Source: Micromonospora sp. WMMD812 (lineage in GTDB: Bacteria > Actinomycetota > Actinomycetes > Mycobacteriales > Micromonosporaceae). Taken from it: a stretch of DNA of 64,000 bases. The translations under genes were made by a program, and so were the position numbers. The notes beneath the pieces are model-generated. The model searched no databases. It had not been told where the DNA came from and saw nothing but the letters and a program-made list of their open reading frames with translations. Where the stretch lies: positions 62,001 to 126,000 of the forward strand of contig NZ_CP114904.1 in the NCBI RefSeq assembly GCF_027497215.1. Reading direction: 5' to 3'. Shown here piece by piece: positions 24,667-35,879 of the stretch. The number at the start of each line of letters is the position of its first letter. Position 1 is the first letter of the stretch.

Positions 24667-25705
24667 CCCGTCCGCGACGCGCACCTCGACGCAGGGCCTG
24701 CGGCGAGCCTCCGCCCTCGGGCCGGGGCTCGCCGTGCTCGGCGCGATCCTCGCCCTCGTCGCGTTCCTGAGCGTGACGATGGGCTCCCGCTCCATCGGCC
24801 TGTCCGAGGTGCTGCACGCCCTCGGCAGCCTGGACAGCGACGGCTCCATCGGCAGCACGATCACGCTGGAACTGCGCGTGCCCCGCACCCTGCTCGGCAT
24901 CCTGGTCGGCGCCGCGCTCGGCGTCGCCGGGGCGATCCTGCAGGGCGTGACCCGCAACCCGCTCGCCGACGCCGGCATCATGGGCATCAACTCGGGCGCG
25001 GCCGCGTTCGTGGTCTTCGCCATCACCGTGCTCGGCCTGCGCGGCGTCAACGTCTACGTCTGGTTCGCGTTCGTCGGCGCGACCGCCGCCCTCGCGCTGG
25101 TGTACGCGATCGCGTCGTTGGGCCGGGAGGGTGCCACGCCGGTCAAGCTGGCCCTCGCCGGCGCGGCCGTCACCGCCGGCCTAACCTCGGTGACGACCGG
25201 GATCGTCATGACGAACGTGGACGCGCTCAACGAGCTGCGGTTCTGGCAGGTGGGTTCGCTCGCCGGCCGCTACACCCCGATCCTGACCGGGGTCGCGCCG
25301 TTCCTGCTGCTCGGCCTCGCCGCCGCGCTGACCTTCGGCCGTGCCCTCAACGGCCTCGCGCTCGGCGAGGACGTGGCCCGTGGTCTCGGCCAGCACGTCA
25401 CCCGCACCCGCGTCGCCGCCTTCGCCGTGGTCGCGGTGCTCGCCGGCGCGGCGACCGCCGCCTGCGGACCGATCATCTTCATCGGGCTCGTCGTGCCGCA
25501 CCTGGCCAGGTTCATCTGCGGCCCCGACTACCGGTGGATCCTGCCGTACTCGATGCTGCTGGCCCCGATCGTGCTGCTGCTCGCCGACGTGCTCGGCCGG
25601 GTCGTCGGCGCGCCCGACGAACTGCAGGTCGGCGTGGTCCTCGGCGTGATCGGCGCGCCCGCGTTCGTGGCCGTCGTCCGCTACGCCCGGCTGTCGGAGG
25701 TGTGA
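24653..25705 (+). CDS. Iron-siderophore ABC permease (FecCD family) 1
   Basis: 350 residues with about nine to ten hydrophobic helices, typical of FecCD permeases. Family hallmarks: PRTLLGILVGAALGVAGAILQGVTRNPLADAGIMGINSGAA near residues 80-125 and the coupling/cytoplasmic stretch GPIIFIGLVVPHLARFICGPDYRWILPYS near 275-305. The N-terminus is hydrophilic. It forms the membrane channel with the next gene's product. The start lies inside the binding-protein gene (14-base overlap). Confidence 0.92.
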   Translation: MSATSPSATRTSTQGLRRASALGPGLAVLGAILALVAFLSVTMGSRSIGLSEVLHALGSLDSDGSIGSTITLELRVPRTLLGILVGAALGVAGAILQGVTRNPLADAGIMGINSGAAAFVVFAITVLGLRGVNVYVWFAFVGATAALALVYAIASLGREGATPVKLALAGAAVTAGLTSVTTGIVMTNVDALNELRFWQVGSLAGRYTPILTGVAPFLLLGLAAALTFGRALNGLALGEDVARGLGQHVTRTRVAAFAVVAVLAGAATAACGPIIFIGLVVPHLARFICGPDYRWILPYSMLLAPIVLLLADVLGRVVGAPDELQVGVVLGVIGAPAFVAVVRYARLSEV

Positions 25706-25709
25706 GCCG

Positions 25710-26783
25710 ATGACCACGACGACGACCACGACGGACGCGACCACCGCCGCGCGCGACGTGGCGGCGGCGCTGCGCGGCAACCGGCGGCGACGCGCCGCCC
25801 GCACCGTCACGGTGACCGTCGGCCTCACCCTGGCCGTGGCCGCGCTCTTCGTGCTCACCATGATGGTCGGCAGCTTCCGCATCGGCGCCGGCGAGGTCAT
25901 CGCCTCGGTGCTGCACCTGTCCGACAACCCCAGCGTCGACTTCGTCGTCCGCGGCCTGCGGCTGCCGACGGCCGCCTCCGCCCTGGCGGTCGGCCTCGCG
26001 TTGGGCGCCTCCGGAACGATCTTCCAGCAGCTGCTCCGCAACCCGCTCGCCTCCCCGGACTTCGTCGGCATCACGTCCGGAGCCGGGCTCGCCGCCGTCA
26101 CCGGCATCGTGGTCCTGCACGTCGGCGGACTCGCCGTCAGCGGGCTCGCCCTCGCCGGCGCACTGGTCGCGGCCCTGCTGATGTATCTGCTGGCCTGGCG
26201 CGACGGCGTCAGCGGCTACCGCTTCATCCTCATCGGCATCGGGGTGGCCGTCTTCTTCGACGGGCTGGTCGGCTACGTGCTCACCCGGGCGCAGCTCTCC
26301 GAGGCGCGACAGGCCGCGCACTGGCTCACCGGCTCCGTGGGGCAGGCCAGCACCACCGAGCTTCGTCTGCTCGTCGGCGCCCTGGTCGTCCTGCTGCCCG
26401 TCGCGATGCTGCTCCAGCGACCGCTGCGAACCCTGGAACTCGGCGACGACGCCGCCCGCACCCTGGGCACGAGGACGGAGCTCAGCCGCGCCGCGCTCCT
26501 CGCCACCGGGATCGTGCTGGTCGCCCTCGCGGTGTCCGTGGCCGGCCCCATCGTCTTCGTCGCCCTCGTCGCCGGACCGGTCGCCAACCGGCTCCTCGGC
26601 CCCGCCGCCGGCGGAATCCTCCCCGCCGCGCTGGTCGGCGCCGTGCTGCTGCTCCTCGCCGACCTCGTCGCCGTGCACCTGCTGCCCACACCGCTGCCCA
26701 CCGGCGTGGTGACCGGCGCGGTCGGTGCCCCCTACCTGCTGTGGCTGCTGGCCACCACCAACCGGCAAGGAGCGGGCGGATGA
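25710..26783 (+). CDS. Iron-siderophore ABC permease (FecCD family) 2
   Basis: 357 residues, paralogous to the preceding permease. It has LRLPTAASALAVGLALGASGTIFQQLLRNPLASPDFVGITSGAG (about residues 85-130) and a second conserved part with VAGPIVFVALVAGPVANRLLGPA (about 275-300); the usual VxHxxR loop is changed to VAGPVANR here. The Thr-rich start MTTTTTTTDATT is low complexity, so the true start may be a few codons downstream. It lies 4 bases after the first permease gene, and its stop overlaps the ATPase start (ATGA). Confidence 0.91.
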   Translation: MTTTTTTTDATTAARDVAAALRGNRRRRAARTVTVTVGLTLAVAALFVLTMMVGSFRIGAGEVIASVLHLSDNPSVDFVVRGLRLPTAASALAVGLALGASGTIFQQLLRNPLASPDFVGITSGAGLAAVTGIVVLHVGGLAVSGLALAGALVAALLMYLLAWRDGVSGYRFILIGIGVAVFFDGLVGYVLTRAQLSEARQAAHWLTGSVGQASTTELRLLVGALVVLLPVAMLLQRPLRTLELGDDAARTLGTRTELSRAALLATGIVLVALAVSVAGPIVFVALVAGPVANRLLGPAAGGILPAALVGAVLLLLADLVAVHLLPTPLPTGVVTGAVGAPYLLWLLATTNRQGAGG

Positions 26784-27553
26784 CCCGAATGCGCACCGAG
26801 GCCCTCACCCTCGGGTACGACGACCGCAGCATCGTCACCAACCTCGACGTCGCGATACCCGACGGCATGATCACGGCGATCGTCGGCGCCAATGCCTGCG
26901 GAAAGTCCACCCTGCTCCGCGGGCTGGCCCGGCTGCTCGCCCCGCGCGGCGGCGCCGTCTACCTCGACGGCAGGGCCCTCGCCGACCTGCGCACCCTCGA
27001 CGTCGCCAAGGTCCTCGGGCTGCTCCCACAGACCCCCATCGCGCCCGACGGCATCACGGTCGCCGACCTCGTCTCCCGTGGCCGTTACCCCCACCAGGGC
27101 TGGTTCCGCCGCTGGACCGAGCACGACCACGAGGCGGTCGCCCGGGCCCTGGACGCCACCGGCACCGCGGACCTGATCAACCGCCCGATCCGGGAGCTCT
27201 CCGGTGGGCAGCGCCAGCGTGTCTGGATCGCCATGACCCTGGCCCAGGACACCGACCTGCTGCTGCTCGACGAGCCGACCACCTATCTCGACATCAACCA
27301 CCAGGTCGAACTGCTGCGACTGCTGCGCACGCTGAACGCCGAGTCCGGCAAGACCATCGTCGTCGTCCTGCACGACCTCAACCTCGCCTGCCGCTTCTGC
27401 GACCACCTCATCGCGATGTCGGAGGGCGCCATCGTCGCCGAGGGCGCCCCCACCGACGTGGTGACCGCCGAACTGGTCGAGAAGGTGTTCGGTCTCAGCT
27501 GTCTCGTCATCCCGGACCCGATCGCCGGCACGCCGATGATCGTCCCCGCCTGA
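26780..27553 (+). CDS. Iron-siderophore ABC transporter ATPase (FecE/FepC type)
   Basis: 257 residues, standard for the family. Walker A is GANACGKST, the signature is LSGGQRQRVWIAMTLAQD, Walker B is LLLLDEPTTYLD and the H-loop is VVLHDLN. The ATG at 26780 overlaps the permease stop by four bases; upstream in-frame starts would only extend into the permease gene. It completes a binding protein-permease-permease-ATPase importer, driven from the iron box at 23597. Transcription probably ends in the short gap before the convergent TetR gene. Confidence 0.94.
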   Translation: MTRMRTEALTLGYDDRSIVTNLDVAIPDGMITAIVGANACGKSTLLRGLARLLAPRGGAVYLDGRALADLRTLDVAKVLGLLPQTPIAPDGITVADLVSRGRYPHQGWFRRWTEHDHEAVARALDATGTADLINRPIRELSGGQRQRVWIAMTLAQDTDLLLLDEPTTYLDINHQVELLRLLRTLNAESGKTIVVVLHDLNLACRFCDHLIAMSEGAIVAEGAPTDVVTAELVEKVFGLSCLVIPDPIAGTPMIVPA

Positions 27554-27598
27554 ACCACACCGTTTCGCGACCTCGCGCGCTCGATCTCGACGGGACGG

Positions 27599-28246
27599 TC
27601 AGCGCCGCACGGCGGGTGGGCGCGGCGTGTGCTCCAGGTGGCGGTGCAGATACTCCCGCGCCAGCCGTTTCGCCGCACACAGAAGGCGATCGTCGCCGGC
27701 CGGGTGCCGCCGGAAGGCCAGGATGACCAGCCGGTCGAACGCCGCGACGGCGATGCGCAGCGTGCGGCGCAGGTGCGGGGTGTCGGCGACGTCGAAGCGT
27801 ACGACCAGGGCGCGGGCGAGGCGGTCGCCGATGATGCTCGGGTCCGCATCGTCGGCGTACGCGCCCCCCACCTCGTGCTGCTGGATGACGCGCAGGGCGG
27901 GAAGCCGGCCGTGCAGGGCGATCGACTCGTCCAGCGCCGCCTCGACGACGTCCCACCACGACGTCGGGCGAGTGCGGACGAGCGCCTGGTCAAGGCGCCG
28001 CAGGTAGGTCTCCACGCCGCGGAGCCGCACCGCCTCCAGGATCGCGCGCGTGTCCGGGAACACCTGGTAGAGCGAGCCGATCGGTAGGCCGGCGCGGCCG
28101 GCGATCACGGTCATGGACAACCGGTCGTAGTCGATCTCGCCGATCAGCTCGGCGCACGCGTCGAGGATGCGCCGCGCATGGTGGCCGCCGCGGCCCTGCG
28201 CCGGCGGTCGGAGTGGGGACGCTGTTCCGATCGGTGGAGTCGGCAC
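27599..28246 (-). CDS. TetR/AcrR-family transcriptional regulator
   Basis: 215 residues. The GTG at 28246 has GAGGAG 5 bases upstream. The DNA-binding domain is at about residues 20-68 (RRILDACAELIGEIDYDRLSMTVIAGRAGLPIGSLYQVFPDTRAILEAV), the usual TetR helix-turn-helix. The C-terminal ligand domain is helical and specific to this protein. It is convergent with the siderophore ATPase gene and has no divergent partner, so its target is unclear. The nearest candidate is itself. Confidence 0.85.
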   Translation of the reverse strand: MPTPPIGTASPLRPPAQGRGGHHARRILDACAELIGEIDYDRLSMTVIAGRAGLPIGSLYQVFPDTRAILEAVRLRGVETYLRRLDQALVRTRPTSWWDVVEAALDESIALHGRLPALRVIQQHEVGGAYADDADPSIIGDRLARALVVRFDVADTPHLRRTLRIAVAAFDRLVILAFRRHPAGDDRLLCAAKRLAREYLHRHLEHTPRPPAVRR

Positions 28247-28358
28247 CGGTCTCCTCGGTCCATCGCATCGACGGTTGTCGCGCCACTGCTGGCACCTGCT
28301 CAACGAACCGCCGCGCCACGGGTAGCGGGGCAGACCGACGAGTCCGGGACGACACGAC

Positions 28359-28392
28359 GCGGGCGCGCCGGCCGATGAGCCGGCGCGCCCGC
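28359..28392 (-). terminator. Terminator of the ThuA-ricin gene
   Basis: A perfect 14-base stem (28359-28372 with 28379-28392) around a 6-base CGATGA loop, 21 bases past the stop codon at 28414. Very GC-rich, no T-run. Confidence 0.8.
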
Positions 28393-28413
28393 GTTCCGGA
28401 GCGGACGGGGGGT

Positions 28414-29709
28414 CTACCGCGGCAGGAGTCGGAACGACTGTGCGGCGCTGCCGTTGCAGCTGTACTGCACCAGCTGGACGCTGTCGGCGGTGGAGCCGCC
28501 CGGTACGTCCAGGCACTTGCCGCTGAGCCGGTTGACCAGCCGGTAGTAGCCGTCGGCCTCCGGTACCGCCTGCCACTGCTGGTTGTTTCCGCCGCTGTAG
28601 GTCCAGAGCTGGATCGGCGCGTTGTCGGCGGTGGACACGTTCGTCACGTCGAGAGCGCGGGCGCTGTTGTTGCGGTTGTTCACCCGAACGTGGCCGCCGC
28701 TGGTGGGCTGGAACTGGTACTGCTGGGCGTAGGTCGTGTTGCAGGCGTACTGCTGGATCGCGGTGCCGTTGGCGGTGCCGGCGGCCCGAGCGTCGACGCA
28801 CTTGCCGCTGCCCCGGTTGACCAGGCTGTACCAGGCGGTCGGGGAGATCGGGTCGGAGGGCGGGGGAGTGCCGCCACCGCCGCCGAGCCACAGCAGTCCG
28901 TCGATGAGGAAGTGGTTCTGCACCTCACTGGCGAATGTGGACGACAGCGGCACGTCGTTGTCGTAGTCCATGGCGTTGTGGCCGAAGTTCGCGTACAGCA
29001 TCTTGTAGCCGGTGTTGGTCCACATGATCGGGTAGTAGCCGCTGTACCAGGTCTGGTTCGGGTCGGTGCCGAGGGGGAAGCTGCTCGGGTCGACCGAGGC
29101 GAGGATGGTGATGTTCGGGTTGGTCCGCAGGTCGCGGCTCCAGCTGTACCACTCGCTCACCGACGAGGTGAAGGTGGCGGGCAGGCGGACGGTGGACGGG
29201 TGGGTCCGGTTCTCGACCCGCAGTACCGCGGTGGTCGGCCCCCAGGTGTTGGACTGGAACGCGCCGGTGCCGAGGAACTGGTTGTGGTACCAGTCCCAGC
29301 CGCCGGGGTTGGTGGTGAACGCGGAGACGTGGAAGCCGAGCCACGCGCCACCGCCCCGCATGTACTGCTCGAACGCCGGGCGCTGGGCAGCCGGCGGCAG
29401 GTCGTCGAGGAAGATCACCACCTGGTACTGGGCCAGGTTGGCGGCGTTCAGCCGACTCCAGTCGTTGGTCGCGGTGTAGGAGAAGTTGTGCTGCGCGGCG
29501 ATCTGCGGGAACCACTGGTTGGCTTCCCGGACGAAGCTGATGTGGGCCGGGTCCCAGGTGCCGTTGTAGAAGGCGATCACGTTGAAGGCGGGGGCCGCGG
29601 CCCGGGCGTTGCCGTGGGCGGGCGGGGCGAAGACGGTCACCAGCGCCAGGCAGAGCGCGAGGAACTGGGCCACCCTTCGGGTCACGGTGCGGCGGGTGCG
29701 GGCGATCAT
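28414..29709 (-). CDS. Secreted ThuA-domain protein with ricin-type (CBM13) lectin domain
   Basis: 431 residues. The ATG at 29709 begins a signal peptide (MIARTRRTVTRRVAQFLALCLALVTVFAPPAHG). The ThuA-like glutamine-amidotransferase fold is at about 40-285 (FNVIAFYNGTWDPAHISFVREAN, VVIFLDDLPPAAQRPAFEQYM, GGGAWLGFHVSA). A Pro/Ser linker follows, then a ricin B beta-trefoil at about 300-431 with repeated GKCLDV and Q-x-W-type motifs (NNQQWQ). ThuA proteins are linked to 3-keto-sugar metabolism (trehalose in rhizobia); here a carbohydrate-binding role on the cell surface is likely, but the reaction is unknown. The gene has its own consensus promoter. It is the second ThuA protein of the window, the other being in the laccase operon. 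Confidence 0.85.
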   Translation of the reverse strand: MIARTRRTVTRRVAQFLALCLALVTVFAPPAHGNARAAAPAFNVIAFYNGTWDPAHISFVREANQWFPQIAAQHNFSYTATNDWSRLNAANLAQYQVVIFLDDLPPAAQRPAFEQYMRGGGAWLGFHVSAFTTNPGGWDWYHNQFLGTGAFQSNTWGPTTAVLRVENRTHPSTVRLPATFTSSVSEWYSWSRDLRTNPNITILASVDPSSFPLGTDPNQTWYSGYYPIMWTNTGYKMLYANFGHNAMDYDNDVPLSSTFASEVQNHFLIDGLLWLGGGGGTPPPSDPISPTAWYSLVNRGSGKCVDARAAGTANGTAIQQYACNTTYAQQYQFQPTSGGHVRVNNRNNSARALDVTNVSTADNAPIQLWTYSGGNNQQWQAVPEADGYYRLVNRLSGKCLDVPGGSTADSVQLVQYSCNGSAAQSFRLLPR

Positions 29710-29773
29710 GGCGCGTCCTCTCCGTGTCGTCGCGTCGGCGGGGGCGTCCGGCTGCGGCGCGGCGATCGATGAG

Positions 29774-29802
29774 ACGCTATGTCTGACGGGAACTTGTGTC
29801 AA
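29774..29802 (-). promoter_or_regulatory. Consensus promoter of the ThuA-ricin gene
   Basis: On the minus strand: TTGACA (29797-29802), a 17-base spacer, TAGCGT (29774-29779). The upstream stretch 29803-29890 is the most AT-rich of the neighbourhood. It contains a near-palindrome around CGATATCG (29843-29856) and a TTAGGCAACTTACGAG segment, which could be operator sites for a sugar-responsive repressor (inference). Confidence 0.7.
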
Positions 29803-29993
29803 TATCGGACTTAAGCGAATTAGGCAACTTACGAGCCTTGTGGCGATATCGCGACTAACTGTAATGAACCTTTACCAATAGTCGCACCGCGCCGTCCTGC
29901 TCCGCAACGGCGTCGCCGCCCGTGGCGTCGGTCCACCGTGGTGACACGGTTCCTGGGGGCATGCCAGCCGTCCGCGCCAGCGGTGGCTCACGG

Positions 29994-30335
29994 TCAAGCC
30001 GGAGGGCCGCCGAGCCCGATCTCGTTGCCGTCCGGATCCCGGTAGGTGATCTTGCGCACGCCGTTCTCGTACGTCTCCCGCTTCGCCGGTTCGACTCCCC
30101 GCTCAGCGGCCTGGGCGACGCGCGAGTCGAGGTCGTCGACGAAGACGGTGTGCATGGCGTGGCCGGCGTGCTCGGGCCGGTGCTCGATGTAGATCCAGCG
30201 ATGCTCGGCGAGTTCCCACACGGCCTCCGTGTCGTTCGGAAAGAACGACGGTGGCGAGCCGAGCAGCCGTTCGTACCAGGCCAGCGCCGCCGGGTAGTCG
30301 CTCACGGCGATTCCGGCGAACAGGTCGACGGCCAT
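29994..30335 (-). CDS. VOC-family (glyoxalase/bleomycin-resistance fold) protein
   Basis: 113 residues with the paired beta-alpha-beta-beta-beta units of the VOC superfamily: FAGIAVSDYPAALAWYERLLG at the start, HAMHTVFVDDLDSRVAQAAERGV in the middle, and KITYRDPDGNEIGLGG at the end, where the last Glu is the usual metal ligand position. The other metal ligands are not obvious. The substrate is unknown; members bind small molecules or detoxify metabolites. It stands alone. Confidence 0.85.
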   Translation of the reverse strand: MAVDLFAGIAVSDYPAALAWYERLLGSPPSFFPNDTEAVWELAEHRWIYIEHRPEHAGHAMHTVFVDDLDSRVAQAAERGVEPAKRETYENGVRKITYRDPDGNEIGLGGPPA

Positions 30336-30384
30336 GCCGCCATATTACTTGATCAATATTCCAGGGGTTCGCCCGACACTCGTC

Positions 30385-31020
30385 CTAGATCTGGAGCGGT
30401 ACCCAGGCCGCGGCGACCGCTCCGCGGTCCCGCGCACGTCGGAGCCGACGCGACGGCGGTGGCGGTTCCTGCCGCTCGTCGCCCACGCCGTAGACGGCCA
30501 GCACCTTGTCGTGCGCGATGGCCGCGGTCGTCCACTCTGGGGGGATCTCCGCGACCCCTCGCGCGAACGTCTGGCCCGTCGGGTCGTGCAGCGCCAGGCC
30601 CATCGGGTGTACCCGAACCACCCATCGCGCGCTCTCGGGGAGTGCCGTCGCCGCCAGCCACCGGGGCAACCCCATCAGCACCGCCGACTCGACCTGTGCC
30701 TCACACTGCATCCCGGCCAGGGTCTGCACCATCTCCCCGGCGACCGGCTCGAACCACGCCACCGCGACCACCGTCGGCGAGCCGTCGGGGCTCGGCTCGG
30801 CGGCCTGCTCCCGGTCGGCGGACGAACGACCGAGCAGCGTCTCGCCGCTGTCGAGCCACACGTGCAGCCGCTCCCGAAGGCGGGCCGTCGCGGTGTCCGC
30901 CACGGCGAGCATCCAGGCGTCACTGATCTCGTCGCGCCCGTACGCCGGCTTCGGCCGGCTGTCGCGCGCGTCGCTGCTCCCCACGCTTCCGGATACCACA
31001 GGCAGTAATCTATCCGCCAC
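30385..31020 (-). CDS. Hypothetical soluble protein
   Basis: 211 residues, no signal peptide or membrane helix, no family I recognise. The composition is that of a folded cytoplasmic protein (regular Trp, Leu and Val; several predicted strands around VVAVAWFEPVAGEMVQTLAGMQ and RWVVRVHPMGLALHDPTG). The C-terminus is Arg/Pro-rich. The start is uncertain: GTG at 31020 is the longest choice, with no clear ribosome site. It is divergent from the methyltransferase gene; the 127 bases between hold no motif that I can name. Confidence 0.5.
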   Translation of the reverse strand: MADRLLPVVSGSVGSSDARDSRPKPAYGRDEISDAWMLAVADTATARLRERLHVWLDSGETLLGRSSADREQAAEPSPDGSPTVVAVAWFEPVAGEMVQTLAGMQCEAQVESAVLMGLPRWLAATALPESARWVVRVHPMGLALHDPTGQTFARGVAEIPPEWTTAAIAHDKVLAVYGVGDERQEPPPPSRRLRRARDRGAVAAAWVPLQI

Positions 31021-31147
31021 ATCGAGGCATGTCTGCGGTTAGCGGTAACACCCCGTACAGTCCAGTCGACGGTGAGTCGGTACGCGGTGCGGTGGACCGA
31101 TCCGCCGACGACGTGACCGGAGCCACCTCGAAAGGTGCGACCAGTGT

Positions 31148-31804
31148 GTGAGCAGAGCCCAGCCGCTGCACGGCCTCGGCCGCGGCCCGGCTGGTGACGT
31201 CGTGAGATGCACGTCGCCGATGCCGCCCTCGAGTCTCGTTGGTGGCGAACCCGGCCCGGCCCGGCGCCAACCGGCTCGGGCGACCGGGGCCACCCACCGG
31301 CAGCGGTGGGCGGTGGAGACGATGGCCGTCGCACCGCACGACAGACTGCTGGAGATCGGGTGCGGTGGGGGTGTGGCGGTCTCACTGGTCGCCCCGCTGC
31401 TCACCACCGGCACCATCGTCGCGATCGATCGCGCGGCGACGATGGTACGGCTCGCCACGGAACGCAACGCCAGCCACATCAGCGCCGGCCGGGCCGAGAT
31501 CCGACGTGGTGATTTCGAGTCCGTCGAGCTTCCGGCCGGCCACTTCACCAAGATCTTCGCCGTGAACGTCAGCCTGTTCTGGCTCGGCGCGGCGGCACCG
31601 CGGATCGACCGCATGCGGAGGCTGCTGGCTCCGGGTGGCGTGCTCCACGTGTTCGGCGAGCGACCCGCGTCCGCGACCGCCACCGCGAACCTCGTGTCCA
31701 CCGAACGCCTGCTCCGGGCGCACGGGTTCGAGACCACGACCTCGGTCGCGACTCGCGGGCGGGGGAGGGTGCTCACCAGCGTCACCGGCACGTTGACGTC
31801 GTGA
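31148..31804 (+). CDS. Class I SAM-dependent methyltransferase
   Basis: Up to 218 residues. The Rossmann core is clear: motif I LLEIGCGGGVAVSLVAPLL, acidic motif II IVAIDRAATMV, and the post-I segment IRRGDFESVELPAGHFTKIFAVNVSLFW. Sequence before the core (about 50 residues) looks poorly conserved. An ATG at 31220 would give a shorter 194-residue protein that still contains the whole fold, so the start is uncertain. It resembles small methyltransferases acting on small molecules, but the substrate is unknown. It lies upstream of furA without an obvious functional link. Confidence 0.75.
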   Translation: MSRAQPLHGLGRGPAGDVVRCTSPMPPSSLVGGEPGPARRQPARATGATHRQRWAVETMAVAPHDRLLEIGCGGGVAVSLVAPLLTTGTIVAIDRAATMVRLATERNASHISAGRAEIRRGDFESVELPAGHFTKIFAVNVSLFWLGAAAPRIDRMRRLLAPGGVLHVFGERPASATATANLVSTERLLRAHGFETTTSVATRGRGRVLTSVTGTLTS

Positions 31805-31937
31805 CCGGTGCCGGCACCCGTCGCGCGTTGGTCTCCTGACCGTCCGGTGATCCGCTTTTCGACTGGTTTGTCGCGCGGGTCGGATCGCGACGGCCGGCGC
31901 GCATACCGTGGCCCAGGTCCACGGTGATGTTCAGCCC

Positions 31938-31960
31938 ATATTCTTGACTCGTTCCAGAAA
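31938..31960 (+). promoter_or_regulatory. FurA operator/promoter of furA-katG
   Basis: ATATTCTTGACTCGTTCC followed by AGAAA closely matches the FurA-binding promoter region known from mycobacterial furA-katG operons (TTGACT...TTCCAGAAA). It ends 18 bases before the furA GTG. Autorepression of furA-katG, relieved by peroxide, is the expected mode. Confidence 0.7.
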
Positions 31961-31978
31961 GCGGGCGAGACTTCGCTC

Positions 31979-32410
31979 GTGGCCACGCCCCTGGACTTCC
32001 AGCGGATGCTGCGCGGGGCCGCGTTGCGCGTGACCCGTCCACGGGTGGCGGTGCTGAACGCGGTGCACGCGCATCCGCACGCCGACACGGAATCGATCAT
32101 CCGTGCCGTGCGCGGGAAGCTTCCCGACGTGTCCCACCAGGCCGTGTACAACTCGCTGCACGCGCTGACGGCAGCGGGTCTGGTGCGGCGCATCCAACCT
32201 TCCGGCTCCGTGGCTCGCTACGAGTCGCGGATCGGCGACAACCACCATCACGTCGTCTGCCGATCCTGCGGGGTCATCGCCGATGTCGACTGCGCCACCG
32301 GCGAGGCGCCCTGCCTGACCCCGTCCGACGACAGCGGCTTCTCGATCGACGAGGCCGAGGTCACCTACTGGGGTCTGTGCCCCGACTGTTCCACCGCAGG
32401 CAAGTCCTGA
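31979..32410 (+). CDS. furA: FurA-type Fur-family peroxide/iron regulator
   Basis: 143 residues. The winged-helix DNA-binding part is at about 8-85 ([51 protein letters not shown]). Metal-site residues follow: [11 protein letters not shown] (His cluster and the first CxxC) and CPDC at the C-terminus (the second CxxC, structural zinc). The start is a GTG at 31979 behind GCGGGCGAG. The position directly before katG is the defining actinobacterial arrangement. It should repress itself and katG, with release on oxidation. Confidence 0.93.
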   Translation: MATPLDFQRMLRGAALRVTRPRVAVLNAVHAHPHADTESIIRAVRGKLPDVSHQAVYNSLHALTAAGLVRRIQPSGSVARYESRIGDNHHHVVCRSCGVIADVDCATGEAPCLTPSDDSGFSIDEAEVTYWGLCPDCSTAGKS

Positions 32411-34678
<2,268 letters not shown>

Positions 34679-34687
34679 TCCGCGGCC

Positions 34688-34720
34688 GGTGGGGGGTGTC
34701 GCGCCGCGGCATCCCCCACC
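34688..34720 (+). terminator. Terminator of furA-katG
   Basis: GGTGGGGGGTG (34688-34698) pairs with CATCCCCCACC (34710-34720), 11 base pairs with one G-T wobble, 9 bases after the katG stop. Confidence 0.7.
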
Positions 34721-34807
34721 GCCCCGCGCCCGGCGAGTCCGGTGTCGTGTGACCTGGCCAGGCCGCCCGTGGGCGCGCACCTCGACTGGCGCGCCTATGA
34801 TCCGGTG

Positions 34808-35719
34808 GTGTTCGATTCGCGCCATATCAGGACGTTTCACGAGGTGGTTCGGACCCAGTCGTACTCGGCGGCGGCGCAGGCCCTGGGATACACCCAACCC
34901 GCGATCACCCAGCAGATGAAGGCCCTGGAGCGCGAGGTCGGCACGCCGCTGTTCACCCGGGTCGGGCGGCGGCTGCGGCTGACCGAGGCCGGTGAGACGC
35001 TGGCGCGCCACACGGACAGCATCCTCGACAGCATGTCCGTGGCACGGGAACAGATGGCCGCGATAGCCCGGCTGCGTACCGGCCGGGTTCGCGTGTGCGC
35101 GTTTCCCAGCGCCAACGCGACGCTGGTCCCCGAGGCCATGGCGCTGCTGGCCGTCGACCATCCGGGGATCCGGGTGGAGCTGCTCGAGGACGAGCCGCCC
35201 GACTCGCTCCGTCGGGTGGTGCAGGGCGAGACCGACCTCACGCTGGCCTTCACCTATCCCGGGCTCCACGAGGAGGTGCCGGAGGAACTGGTCGAGGTCC
35301 CGCTGCTGGAGGACCAACTCACGGTCCTGCTGCCGGCCGGCCATCCGATGGCAAGGCGCCGCGCGGTGAGGCTCGCCGATCTCGCCGAGGAGCGCTGGAT
35401 CGCGGGTTGCCTGCGATGCCGGACGAACTTCCTGCACGAATGCGCCCAACTCGGGTTCACGCCCGACATCGTGTTCACCACCGACGACAACCTCGCGGTG
35501 CAGTCGCTGGTCGCGCAGGGCCTCGGCGTCGCGATGATGCCCGGGCTCACCCTCTCCTTCCTCCGCCGGGACAAGGTCCGGGGGCGTCCCCTCTCGCCTG
35601 CCTCGCGACGCCGGGTGTCCGCCTACGTCCTGCGCGAGCACCTGCGCATCCCCGCCACCGCCCGGGTGCTGGAGGCGCTCGCGGCGGTGTCCCGACGACG
35701 GGCCGACCTCGCCGGGTGA
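34808..35719 (+). CDS. LysR-family regulator, CysL/YeiE-like
   Basis: 303 residues. The helix-turn-helix is at about 1-60 (IRTFHEVVRTQSYSAAAQALGYTQPAITQQMKALEREVGTPLFTR) with a standard LysR effector domain after residue 90. A Cys pair (AGCLRCRTNF, about residue 200) may respond to redox or thiols. The start chosen is the GTG at 34808: a TATGAT box ends exactly six bases before it, the pattern of leaderless actinobacterial genes. The in-frame start at 34742 would only add non-conserved residues. The genes downstream (cysteine dioxygenase, YeiH-type exporter) suggest it controls sulfur amino-acid breakdown. Confidence 0.82.
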   Translation: MFDSRHIRTFHEVVRTQSYSAAAQALGYTQPAITQQMKALEREVGTPLFTRVGRRLRLTEAGETLARHTDSILDSMSVAREQMAAIARLRTGRVRVCAFPSANATLVPEAMALLAVDHPGIRVELLEDEPPDSLRRVVQGETDLTLAFTYPGLHEEVPEELVEVPLLEDQLTVLLPAGHPMARRRAVRLADLAEERWIAGCLRCRTNFLHECAQLGFTPDIVFTTDDNLAVQSLVAQGLGVAMMPGLTLSFLRRDKVRGRPLSPASRRRVSAYVLREHLRIPATARVLEALAAVSRRRADLAG

Positions 35720-35816
35720 GTGGCCCGCCTTCCGCACCGCAGCCGCGATCCGCGGCGGTCCGCGGCGCCCGCAGGCCGCGCTCGACGGCGGTCGGCGAGG
35801 CTCATCCATAAGCGTT

Positions 35817-35836
35817 CCTTTGGGATCGCCCAAAGG
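35817..35836. promoter_or_regulatory. Palindrome before the cysteine dioxygenase gene
   Basis: CCTTTGGGATCGCCCAAAGG, perfect 8-base arms around ATCG, 44 bases upstream of the dioxygenase ATG. Its position between the LysR gene and its probable target makes it the candidate LysR site. It is preceded by the AT-rich ATAAGCG. Confidence 0.55.
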
Positions 35837-35879
35837 ACTGTTGTTGGACGTGATACGTCGGAGCGGCCAGGCTGGGGTC

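Noticed and set aside
19906..27553. Complete siderophore biosynthetic cluster
   Set aside because: Only transport genes and a TetR regulator are present; no NRPS, NIS synthetase or hydroxylase genes flank them.
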